Shown here in pieces: positions 35,645-42,757 of a stretch of 64,000 nucleotides of DNA; position 1 is the stretch's first letter, and each line of letters opens with the position of its first letter. The notes beneath the pieces were generated by a model. The model saw nothing but the letters and a program-made list of their open reading frames with translations, was not told the DNA's origin and did no database searches. Both the position numbers and the translations under genes were made by a program. Source of the DNA: Burkholderia cenocepacia (GTDB lineage: Bacteria > Pseudomonadota > Gammaproteobacteria > Burkholderiales > Burkholderiaceae); NCBI RefSeq assembly GCF_900446215.1, contig NZ_UAQZ01000014.1, forward strand, positions 124,001-188,000, written 5' to 3'.

Positions 35645-35815
35645 TTATGCCTTCGGCAGCTGGTTCGCGATGTAGGTGAACGCCCCCGAGATGCCGCCCG
35701 TCAACGTGCTCATCGCACTGACGAGAGCGACTGCGATAAGTCCCGCGATGAGTCCGTACTCGACTGCGGTAACCCCGTCTTCTTCCTTAAGGAAACGCTT
35801 GATGATTGCTTTCAT
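35645..35815 (-). CDS. flp: Flp-type major pilin
   Basis: A 56-aa prepilin. The leader MKAIIKRFLKEEDG is followed by VTAVEYGLIAGLIAVALVSA: cleavage after Gly with the Flp hallmark Glu-Tyr at mature positions 5-6, and a single hydrophobic helix. It polymerises into the Tad/Flp fibre used for adherence and biofilm. An in-frame extension upstream lacks pilin character; the start at 35815 has GAGG a few bases before it. It is the first gene of the tad operon. Confidence 0.94.
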   Translation of the reverse strand: MKAIIKRFLKEEDGVTAVEYGLIAGLIAVALVSAMSTLTGGISGAFTYIANQLPKA

Positions 35816-36492
35816 TTTATTCCTCGTGCCTGTATTTACGTTTTCTGGCCTTTTATACGTATACGTCCCCGCATATCTGGCCGTTTGCCCCAACCGTTCG
35901 CCACATCTGCTGTAACGACAACCGGGTGCGCTTTCTTTATAGGTCGCCCCGAAGGGCCTTGCTCACGATTTGATGCAAGTTAACATTCGCGATAGCGCTC
36001 CTCCTCGAACGTAGTGTACCGAACCGTACATTTCCTTACATCTGCTCCGGATTCTATATCCGATCCTATTTAAGTTCCAACCTCTTTTAACCACTCTGAC
36101 GGAAAAAAATGACCAGGAGCACAACGTATTTGTACGGCGTTTCGGTACGACTTACACATAGGATTTACGATAGGTTAGATGTGCACACCTAATCCACCAG
36201 TAAAACAATTGCCTCGTCCACCAAGCCTGCGCGGGCCCCACGTTACGCCGCACGCGTAACGCCAATGTTGTGACGTTACGTTACGAAACGGCCGAAACCG
36301 TTCTCATTCATCTGCACTTAAACAGATTCAACAATCTTTCAATTTCCGGAACTTCCTTTTCCGACAAGGAATTGCCTCGTTTAAAACCGGTTGTCGAACC
36401 GTCGAGCCTCGAAATGGCACGACAGTTGCAGAGTAGTCCTCGCACCACTCAACACAACGCAGTTCACAACACATTTTTAATGCGAGGACGAA
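35816..36492. promoter_or_regulatory. 677-bp AT-rich divergent regulatory region between flp/tad and the repeat-lipoprotein unit
   Basis: No gene is visible here. Base composition is much richer in A+T than the neighbours. From left to right it holds an untranslated flp leader and two related GTACCGAA/CCGTACA elements (36015-36030 plus strand and 36131-36149 minus strand). GTTACG motifs follow (inverted pair 36241-36261, direct pair 36273-36285), and then a consensus sigma-54 promoter for the rightward genes (36415-36430). The flp promoter itself could not be fixed; a TATAAA-like -10 on the minus strand near 35935-35940 has no good -35. Confidence 0.65.
36415..36430 (+). promoter_or_regulatory. 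Sigma-54 (RpoN) promoter, consensus match
   Basis: TGGCACGACAGTTGCA matches the -24/-12 consensus TGGCAC-N5-TTGCA at every fixed position. It points at the lipoprotein gene starting 63 bp downstream, giving a 5' leader of about 50 nt that ends with GCGAGGACGAA before the ATG. A gene for a sigma-54 activator is 12 kb away at the end of the divergent tad operon. Confidence 0.9.
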
Positions 36493-38166
36493 ATGGACAT
36501 TAAGGTTATCCCTCATGGCGTGTTCCGGACGACTCTGATCGCGGCCACCGTTGCAGCCATGCTTTCCCTCTCCGCGTGCGGCGGTTCCGGCTCCATCAGC
36601 CAGGGTCTCGGCGGCGGCGGCTCGAGCTCCGGTGGCGGCGATACGATCTCCACGTCGGGCGGCAACGGCTCCAGCGGCACCTCGGGTACGAGCGGCACGT
36701 CCGGCACCAGCGGAACCTCGGGCACGAGCGGCACGTCGGGCACCAGCGGAACCTCGGGCACGAGCGGCACGTCCGGCACCAGCGGAACCTCGGGCACGAG
36801 CGGTACGTCCGGCACCTCCGGTGTGTCGGCGAACCCGGTGGGAAATGTCCTCGCACAAGGCAGCAACATCATCACGAATGCCGGCGACACCGTCTCCGGC
36901 CTCGGCTCCGTCATCGGCAGCCAGACGCTGCCGGGCGTCAATCCGGCCACCACGCAAGCCGCGGGCGGCATCGTGCAAAGCGTCGGCGGCGCGGTTACCG
37001 CACTCGGCAACGGCCTCGGCAGCGGGCTCGGCCAACTCGGCGCGACGAAGGATCCGGTCGGCACCACGGTCGCCAGCACCGGCGGCGTGGTGAATCAGCT
37101 CGGCGGCGCAGTCACGCAAACGGGCAACTTGGTCACGAGCCTCGGCAGCGGCCCGCTGTCACCGCTCGCACCGGTCACGGGCGCGGTCGGCGGCCTCGTC
37201 ACGACGCTCGGCGGTGCCGTGTCGAACGGCGGCACCACGCTCACCAACGTGCTGTCGACCGGCCCGATCCAGCAGGTCACGCAGACGGTCAGCTCGGCCA
37301 TCACGCCGATCACGACCATGGTCGGCCAGACGACCCAGACGATCGGCACCGCAACCGGCCTCGGCGCGCCGGTCAACACGCTGCTCGGCACGGTTGGCAA
37401 CGGTCTGAACCAGGCTGGCGCCCTGCTCGCATCGACGGGCGGCAACCCGGTCACCACGGGCCTCGGCAACACCGTCTCGTCGACGGGCAACACCGTCAAG
37501 GCCGTCGGCGGCCTGCTCACCGGCGGCGTGACCAACCCGCTCGCCCCGCTCACGGGTCTCGTGTCGACGGTGACCGGCGCACTCGGCGGCGCAACGGGTG
37601 GCGGCAGCGGCCCGCTCGCCCCGGTCACGGGTCTCGTCTCGACGGTCACGGGCGCGCTCGGCGGCGCAGCCGGCGGCAGCGGCGGCCCGCTCGCGCCGGT
37701 CACCGGTCTCGTCTCGACGGTCACGGGCGCGCTCGGCGGCGCAGCCGGCGGCAGCGGCGGCCCGCTCGCGCCGGTCACCGGTCTCGTCTCGACGGTCACG
37801 GGTGCACTCGGCGGCGCAGCAGGTGGCAGCGGCGGTCCGCTCGCGCCGGTCACCGGTCTCGTCTCGACGGTCACGGGTGCACTCGGCGGCGCAACGGGTG
37901 GCGCAGGCAGCGCAAATCCTCTGGCGCCCGTCACCGGTCTTCTCGGCGCAGTCACGGGCGCCCTCGGCGGCGCGACGGCTGGCGCAGGCGGCGGCAGCCC
38001 GCTCGCCCCGGTGACGAACGTCGTCTCCACGGTCACGAGCACGGTGGGCGTGCCGGCACTGAGCGGCGGCACGGGTGCCGTCACGAATTCGGGTTCGTCG
38101 TCGAATCCGCTGGCGCCCGTCACGTCGCTGATCGGCGGCCTGCTCGGCGGCACGCACGGCAAGTAA
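36493..38166 (+). CDS. Repeat-containing lipoprotein with collagen-like (Gly-Thr-Ser) triplets, paralog 1
   Basis: A 557-aa lipoprotein with lipobox LSLSAC (Cys29). After a Gly/Ser linker come 16 exact Gly-Thr-Ser triplets and one Gly-Val-Ser (residues 62-112), a collagen-like Gly-X-Y tract without proline. A middle region (about 115-345) is rich in Gly, Thr, Val, Asn. The C-terminal part has six tandem units based on PLAPVTGLVSTVTGALGGA (from residue 349, mostly 25 aa each). It shares KDPVGTTVA and the C-terminal repeat with the next gene, so the two are duplicates. A sigma-54 promoter lies directly upstream. Probably a surface or matrix adhesin; the function is inferred only from architecture and from the TpsB gene downstream. 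Confidence 0.85.
   Translation: MDIKVIPHGVFRTTLIAATVAAMLSLSACGGSGSISQGLGGGGSSSGGGDTISTSGGNGSSGTSGTSGTSGTSGTSGTSGTSGTSGTSGTSGTSGTSGTSGTSGTSGTSGVSANPVGNVLAQGSNIITNAGDTVSGLGSVIGSQTLPGVNPATTQAAGGIVQSVGGAVTALGNGLGSGLGQLGATKDPVGTTVASTGGVVNQLGGAVTQTGNLVTSLGSGPLSPLAPVTGAVGGLVTTLGGAVSNGGTTLTNVLSTGPIQQVTQTVSSAITPITTMVGQTTQTIGTATGLGAPVNTLLGTVGNGLNQAGALLASTGGNPVTTGLGNTVSSTGNTVKAVGGLLTGGVTNPLAPLTGLVSTVTGALGGATGGGSGPLAPVTGLVSTVTGALGGAAGGSGGPLAPVTGLVSTVTGALGGAAGGSGGPLAPVTGLVSTVTGALGGAAGGSGGPLAPVTGLVSTVTGALGGATGGAGSANPLAPVTGLLGAVTGALGGATAGAGGGSPLAPVTNVVSTVTSTVGVPALSGGTGAVTNSGSSSNPLAPVTSLIGGLLGGTHGK
36676..36819 (+). repeat. Array of sixteen 9-bp units encoding Gly-Thr-Ser
   Basis: The 144-bp tract reads as 16 in-frame GGN-ACN-TCN/AGC units. 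Codon variants alternate (GGCACGAGC/GGCACGTCC/GGCACCAGC/GGAACCTCG), forming larger near-identical blocks of 36 bp. Length change by slippage would stay in frame. Confidence 0.92.
37537..38010 (+). repeat. 75-bp tandem repeat array (six units) in paralog 1
   Basis: Units begin at 37537, 37612, 37687, 37762 and 37837, exactly 75 bp apart; the next begins at 37918 after an 81-bp unit and is divergent. Each encodes PLAPVTGLVSTVTGALGG plus a Gly/Ala/Ser linker. Units 2-5 are nearly identical at DNA level, which indicates recent expansion and likely size variation between strains. Confidence 0.9.
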
Positions 38167-38206
38167 TCCGACATCCATTCATCGAAAAGACAGCGAGGAG
38201 TCCATC

Positions 38207-39631
38207 ATGTCCCAGCAACGTTCCCTCCCGACGGTCGCCCTGCGCCATTGGCGCGTGCCCCTCACCGCCTTCGCCGCGGCGTGCCTGCTGGCCGCTTGCG
38301 GCGGTGGCGGCGTCAGCTCGCCGCCGACCAGCAGCAACGACAACAACAACCCGAGCACGAGCGGCACGTCCGGGACGAGCGGCACCAGCGGCTCGTCGAC
38401 CGGCACCAAGGGTGTCATCAGCACGGTCGGCCAGACGGCTACCGACCTCGGCAGCACGGTCGGCAACATCAGCCTGCCGGGCCTCGGCGACGGCGTGCCG
38501 AAGGGTATCGGCAGCACGCTGTCCAGCACCGGCACGATCGTCGGTGCGGCAGCCGATGCGGTGAGCAACGGGCTGGGACAGATCGGCTCGACGAAGGACC
38601 CGGTCGGCACCACGGTGGCCGGTCTCGGCAACGTCGTCGGTGCGACCAGCAACACGGTGTCCGGCCTGAGCTCGACGGTCAAGGCGCTGGGCACGGGCCC
38701 GCTGGCGCCGCTCGCGCCGGTCACGACGCCGGTCGGCACCGTGCTCGACACGGTCGCCAACGGCCTGACGGCCGCCGGCACGACGATCGGCTCGACGCTG
38801 TCGTCGGGCGCCGTGCAGCAGGTCACGCAACCGATCAGCTCGGCGATCACGCCGCTCGTGATCACCGCCGGCCAGGTCACGCAGCAGGTCGGCACGACGA
38901 CCGGCCTCGGCCAACCCGTCTCGGGCCTGCTCGGCCAGATCGGCGGCGCGATCAGCTCGGCCGGCAAGCAGGTCGGCGGCACGTCGAGCCAGCCGCTCGT
39001 CGGCGACGTCGGCCAGCTCGTGACGGCAGTCGGCAACACCGTGACCAACGCGGGCGGCCTCGTCAATCCGAACGGCCCGAATGGCGCGGCGCCGATCCCC
39101 GGCCTGATCACGAGCCTCGTCGGCGGCTCGACGGCAACCGTCCAGAACGGCTCGTCGTCAGGTTCCGGTTCGACGAACCCGCTCGGCGGCTTGTTGTCGG
39201 GTCTGGGCTCGACGCCGCTCGGCTCGCTCACGGGCGCGCTCGGCGGCGCAGCAGGCGGCTCGGGCAGCGGCCCGCTCGCGCCGGTGACGGGCCTGGTCTC
39301 CACGGTGACCGGCGCACTGGGTGGCGCAGCAGGCGGCAGCAGCGGCCCGCTCGCACCCGTCACGAATCTCGTGTCGACGGTCACGGGCACGCTCGGCGGC
39401 GCCACGGGTGGCGCAGGCAGTGCAAACCCTCTCGCGCCCGTCACCGGTTTGCTGAATACTGTCACCGGAGCAGTTGGCGGTGCGGCAGGGTCCGGGGGGG
39501 CGAGCCCGCTCGCGCCGGTCACGTCGCTGGTCGGCAGCGTGTCGGGTACGGCATCGTCGAGCAGCGGCTCGACGGGCCTGCTGGCACCGGTCACGGGGTT
39601 GCTGGGTACGCTGGGTAGCGTTGGCAAGTAA
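38207..39631 (+). CDS. Repeat-containing lipoprotein, paralog 2
   Basis: A 474-aa lipoprotein with lipobox LLAAC (Cys31), 40 bp after paralog 1 and probably in its operon. It has the same layout but only three Gly-Thr-Ser triplets, then a middle region with LGQIGSTKDPVGTTVAG matching paralog 1. About five copies of the PLAPVTxLVSTVTGALGG unit with more divergence make up the C-terminus. It is less repeat-expanded than paralog 1. A TPS (haemagglutination-activity) domain, expected of a TpsA exoprotein, is not seen in either paralog. Confidence 0.84.
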   Translation: MSQQRSLPTVALRHWRVPLTAFAAACLLAACGGGGVSSPPTSSNDNNNPSTSGTSGTSGTSGSSTGTKGVISTVGQTATDLGSTVGNISLPGLGDGVPKGIGSTLSSTGTIVGAAADAVSNGLGQIGSTKDPVGTTVAGLGNVVGATSNTVSGLSSTVKALGTGPLAPLAPVTTPVGTVLDTVANGLTAAGTTIGSTLSSGAVQQVTQPISSAITPLVITAGQVTQQVGTTTGLGQPVSGLLGQIGGAISSAGKQVGGTSSQPLVGDVGQLVTAVGNTVTNAGGLVNPNGPNGAAPIPGLITSLVGGSTATVQNGSSSGSGSTNPLGGLLSGLGSTPLGSLTGALGGAAGGSGSGPLAPVTGLVSTVTGALGGAAGGSSGPLAPVTNLVSTVTGTLGGATGGAGSANPLAPVTGLLNTVTGAVGGAAGSGGASPLAPVTSLVGSVSGTASSSSGSTGLLAPVTGLLGTLGSVGK

Positions 39632-39703
39632 GGAGGACGGTCGCGTCATCGCAGCCGGAGCGAATGGCGCGGCCGTACAAACACAACCGGCATTGCGGCA
39701 CGC

Positions 39704-39731
39704 GGCGCGCGACACCCCGGGGTCGCGCGCC
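39704..39731 (+). repeat. GC-rich stem between paralog 2 and the TpsB gene
   Basis: GGCGCGCGAC pairs with GTCGCGCGCC, with CCCC/GGGG inside, 45 bp before the TpsB-like start. There is no T tract. It may lower downstream expression or stabilise the lipoprotein mRNA. Confidence 0.5.
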
Positions 39732-39775
39732 GGCATTACAAAGAAGACGAAAAGCAAGGCCTACGAGGAAGAACA

Positions 39776-41461
39776 ATGAAATCCAGACTCGACAGATGGA
39801 TGATGCTGCTCGCCATCGCGGCAGCAGGTACGGCACAGGCACAAACGCGCGTCGGCGGTAACCCGCTCGACTCCCTTCCCCAGATCAACGCGCCGAAGAC
39901 GGGCCCGAACGTCACCGTGCAGGTCGCGCCGCAGGCGCCGCAATTGCAGGAGCTGCTGTCGCGGCACCTGACGCCGAAGACGTTCCAGGTCGAAGGCGTG
40001 AAGTCGATACCGTTCGAAGAAATCACGCGCCGCTTCACACCGCTCGTCGGCAAGGACATCACGATCGGCGAACTGATCGAAACCGCCAACGGCGTGACGA
40101 CGCTGTACCAGGAACGCGGCTACGCGCTGTCGTTCGCGTTCGTCCCCGCGCAAACGTTCGAGAACGGCGTCGTGCGCATCACGGTGGTCGAAGGCTATGT
40201 GTCGGACGTCAAGGTCACCGGCAAGCCCGGCGCGATGGAACCGAAGATTCGCGCGATTGCCGCGCACATCACGGCCGATCGCCCGCTGCGCCGCGCGACG
40301 TTCGAGCGTTACGTGAACACGTTCGGCCTGCTGCCCGGCCTCACGGTGAAGGCGAATGTCCCGCCGCCGCAGACCACCGACGGCGCGACGACGCTCGAGC
40401 TCGCGGTCGATCGCAAGCCGTTCAACGTCAGCACGGGTATCGACTTCAACCACCCCGGCGTGCAGGGCCTCATCACCGCGACCGAAAACGGCCTGACGCG
40501 GTTCGGCGAGCAGTTGAGCATCTCGGCGCTCGCGCCGCCGGGACGCGACAAGCAAACCTACTTCGCGTTCAGCGGCGCGGTGCCCGTCGGCAGCAGCGGC
40601 CTGATCACGCGCCTCGACGCCAGCACGTATCGCGGCAAGCCGACCGACAACCCGGGGTTGCCGTCGTACGTCGAGCGGACGGTCAAGAACGAAAAACTCG
40701 GTCTTTCGGCTTCCTATCCGATACTGTTGAACAATCAGCGCAGCCTGCTCGGCACCGTGTCGGGCTATGCGTCGCACAACGAGGACCGCTACCAGAACCA
40801 GATCAACGGTGCGAGTCTCGATACGCGCTCGCAGGTCCGCGTGCTGCAGATGCAGCTCGACTACACGAGCGTCCAGCCGAAACAGGTACAGAAGCTGAGC
40901 GTTAACGTCGCGAAAGGCTTCAACATCCTCGGCGCATCGAAAGCGCAGGACATCACCGTCGGCACGACCACGACCTCGGTGGACAGCCCGATCTCGCTGA
41001 CCTTCGTGCGCACCGGCGCGACCTTCACGCAGACGAACGAATGGCCGTTCCGGATCGGCACGTCGGTCTCGCTGACCGGGCAATACAGCCCCGACTCGCT
41101 GCCGACGTCCGAACAGATCTCGTTCGGCTCGACCCGTTACGCGCTCGGCTACCAGCCGGGCGAGACATCGGGCGACTCGGGCTGGGGGATGTCGCTGGAG
41201 GTCAACCGCGGCTTCACGCCGGGCTGGACGTATCTGAAATCGATCACGCCGTACATCGCATACGACATGGCGCGCGTGTATCTGCACTCGGGCACGCCAT
41301 CGCCGAACCGCATGTCGTCGGTCGGCATCGGCGTGCGGCTCACGGACAGCCGTTACTACAGTCTCGACCTGAACGTCGCCAAACCGGTGGGCGACGCACC
41401 GGTCGAAAGCGCATCGCGTAGCCCACGGATCAATGCGGCGTTCTCCTATCAGCTCAACTGA
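39776..41461 (+). CDS. TpsB/ShlB-FhaC family outer-membrane transporter without adjacent TpsA
   Basis: A 561-aa outer-membrane protein of the two-partner-secretion transporter class. The signal peptide is about 1-22 (AAAGTAQA). A Pro/Gln-rich lead is followed by POTRA-type domains: about 70-150 (FQVEGVKSIPFEEITRRFTPLVGKDIT...VVEGYVSDVKV) and about 155-215. A 16-strand-type barrel follows from about 220. The last residue is Asn rather than the usual aromatic, though the final segment NAAFSYQLN alternates as a strand. It follows the two repeat lipoproteins by 144 bp. No gene for a large TPS-domain exoprotein is nearby, so either the lipoproteins are its cargo or the partner lies elsewhere. Confidence 0.87.
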   Translation: MKSRLDRWMMLLAIAAAGTAQAQTRVGGNPLDSLPQINAPKTGPNVTVQVAPQAPQLQELLSRHLTPKTFQVEGVKSIPFEEITRRFTPLVGKDITIGELIETANGVTTLYQERGYALSFAFVPAQTFENGVVRITVVEGYVSDVKVTGKPGAMEPKIRAIAAHITADRPLRRATFERYVNTFGLLPGLTVKANVPPPQTTDGATTLELAVDRKPFNVSTGIDFNHPGVQGLITATENGLTRFGEQLSISALAPPGRDKQTYFAFSGAVPVGSSGLITRLDASTYRGKPTDNPGLPSYVERTVKNEKLGLSASYPILLNNQRSLLGTVSGYASHNEDRYQNQINGASLDTRSQVRVLQMQLDYTSVQPKQVQKLSVNVAKGFNILGASKAQDITVGTTTTSVDSPISLTFVRTGATFTQTNEWPFRIGTSVSLTGQYSPDSLPTSEQISFGSTRYALGYQPGETSGDSGWGMSLEVNRGFTPGWTYLKSITPYIAYDMARVYLHSGTPSPNRMSSVGIGVRLTDSRYYSLDLNVAKPVGDAPVESASRSPRINAAFSYQLN

Positions 41462-41477
41462 TCGGCCACCCAAGTCA

Positions 41478-41508
41478 CGAAACAGCCCGCGTCACGCGGG
41501 CTGTTTCG
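41478..41508 (+). terminator. Stem-loop after the TpsB-like gene
   Basis: A perfect 13-bp inverted repeat (CGAAACAGCCCGC with its complement) around GTCAC lies 17 bp after the stop codon. The T content is inside the stem (TGTTTCG) rather than after it, so it may act as a bidirectional or weak terminator. Confidence 0.65.
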
Positions 41509-41635
41509 ATTAGAGTCCCCTCTATCAAACGTGGCGCGCGGTTTCACGTATTCTGGCGAAGCTCGCAACATGCCCGCCCCATGCAGACGGTCGTGCGGGC
41601 GAATCGAACAGACATGCAAAACAAGGAGGATGACA

Positions 41636-42097
41636 ATGATTCAACTGACCCGCCCGTTGCGTGCAATCGCCATTGCCGGCGCCCTGCTCGCGTGCGCAGC
41701 CCCCACGTTCGCGCAAGCCGATAGCCCTATCGGCATGTGGCAGACGATCGACGACAACACCCATCAACCGAAGGCACTCGTACAGATCGCCGAAGATGGC
41801 GACGGCTCGCTGACGGGCAAGGTCGTCAAGGGCCTCGGCGCGAACGATACGCCCGATCGCCGCTGCACCGCGTGCACGGACGAGCGCAAGGATCAGCTCA
41901 TCAAGGGCATGACGATCATCAAGGCGATGAAGAAGGACGGCGACCACTGGGACGGCGGCAACATTCTCGACCCGGAGAACGGCAAGGTCTACAAGTGCAA
42001 GATGACGCTCGAAGACGGCGGCCAGAAGCTCGTGGTGCGCGGCTACATCGGCGTGTCGCTGCTCGGTCGTTCGCAGACCTGGGTTCGCCAGCAATAA
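41636..42097 (+). CDS. DUF2147 secreted protein
   Basis: A 153-aa protein with a signal peptide (about 1-24, cleaved after FAQA) and one DUF2147 domain: SPIGMWQTIDDNTHQPKALVQIAEDGDGSLTGKVV...GKVYKCKMTLEDGGQKLVVRGYIGVSLLGRSQTW. This is a small lipocalin-like beta-barrel family found in the periplasm, of unknown function. The start at 41636 is chosen because AAGGAGG precedes it by 6 nt; an ATG at 41630 overlaps that ribosome site. It stands alone with its own terminator. Confidence 0.9.
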   Translation: MIQLTRPLRAIAIAGALLACAAPTFAQADSPIGMWQTIDDNTHQPKALVQIAEDGDGSLTGKVVKGLGANDTPDRRCTACTDERKDQLIKGMTIIKAMKKDGDHWDGGNILDPENGKVYKCKMTLEDGGQKLVVRGYIGVSLLGRSQTWVRQQ

Positions 42098-42130
42098 CGC
42101 CGTACGCGCCGAAACGCGCGGCTCAATGAA

Positions 42131-42170
42131 AAAATCGGCCTGCGACGACGTCGCCAGGCCGATTTCTTTT
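42131..42170 (+). terminator. Intrinsic terminator of the DUF2147 gene
   Basis: AAATCGGCCTG...CAGGCCGATTT with further CGACG/CGTCG pairing (one bulged G) is followed by CTTTT and preceded by an A run. Confidence 0.85.
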
Positions 42171-42198
42171 GGTGCGCGCACAACGAAACGCGACGGCA

Positions 42199-42609
42199 TC
42201 ACGCCGCGTGCTTCATCGCATCCGCTGCATAGCTACCCGGTGCACGATACGCGGGCGCTGCGTTGCTACGCGCCTCCGCCGCCTTCGATTGCGTGTGCTT
42301 GCGCATCCGCGCGGACAGTTCATTGCACAGATTCATGCCGGCGTCGCCATAAAGCTCACGCATCACGTTCATCAGCGTACCCGTTTCGTGCCACACCTTG
42401 AAGCGGCGATGGCATGTTTGATACGACGGGTAACGGCGCGGCATGGCCGACCATGTTGCGCCACTGTAGATCACCCAGAGCACGCCGTTCAGCACGGCCC
42501 GCGTATTGGCTAACGGCCGGCCGCGCAACTCGGTGCGCGGTTGCATTTCGGGCAGAAGCGGCGCGACGCAGCGCCATTCGTGGTCGGTCAAATCGCGATA
42601 CGGGGTCAT
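42199..42609 (-). pseudogene. Truncated IS5-like transposase (N-terminal DUF4096 part)
   Basis: A 136-aa frame starting YRDLTDHEWRCVAPLLPEM and containing TRAVLNGVLWVIYSGATWSAMPRRYPSYQTCHRRFKVW, the N-terminal domain of IS5-family transposases (DUF4096). The DDE catalytic domain is missing, and the C-terminal 45 residues (HTQSKAAEARSNAAPAYRAPGS...) do not look like a transposase. The start at 42609 has GGAG 6 nt upstream. No terminal inverted repeats or target duplications were found. It is a remnant, or a small protein kept after loss of the element. Confidence 0.7.
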
Positions 42610-42757
42610 GGACATCTCCAGCCTTAATAACCATGACACCACAATATCGGCTCACCTCAACGATGAATATAAGACAAATCCGAAAATACCCGGAGATCGG
42701 CAGAATTTAACCGAAATTGACGTTTAAATCCCGCTAATTACCAAGCTCACCATCCGC

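Noticed and set aside
35816..36120. Sigma-54 promoter for flp on the minus strand
   Set aside because: GCGCACCCGGTTGT (complement near 35920-35935) resembles the element but has wrong spacing and lacks the -24 GG, so flp cannot be assigned to RpoN.
36513..37079. Pro/Val-rich minus-strand frame (VPLVPDVPLVPEVP pattern) across the Gly-Thr-Ser tract
   Set aside because: It is the reverse-complement reading of the triplet repeat. The plus frame has a lipobox, a ribosome site and a sigma-54 promoter; the minus frame has none.
37537..38010. Possible CRISPR array (regular 75-bp repeats)
   Set aside because: Units are contiguous with no unique spacers, keep the reading frame of a lipoprotein, and no cas gene is present.
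42098..42757. A complete insertion sequence around the transposase remnant
   Set aside because: No terminal inverted repeats or target duplication could be found, and the DDE catalytic part is absent.
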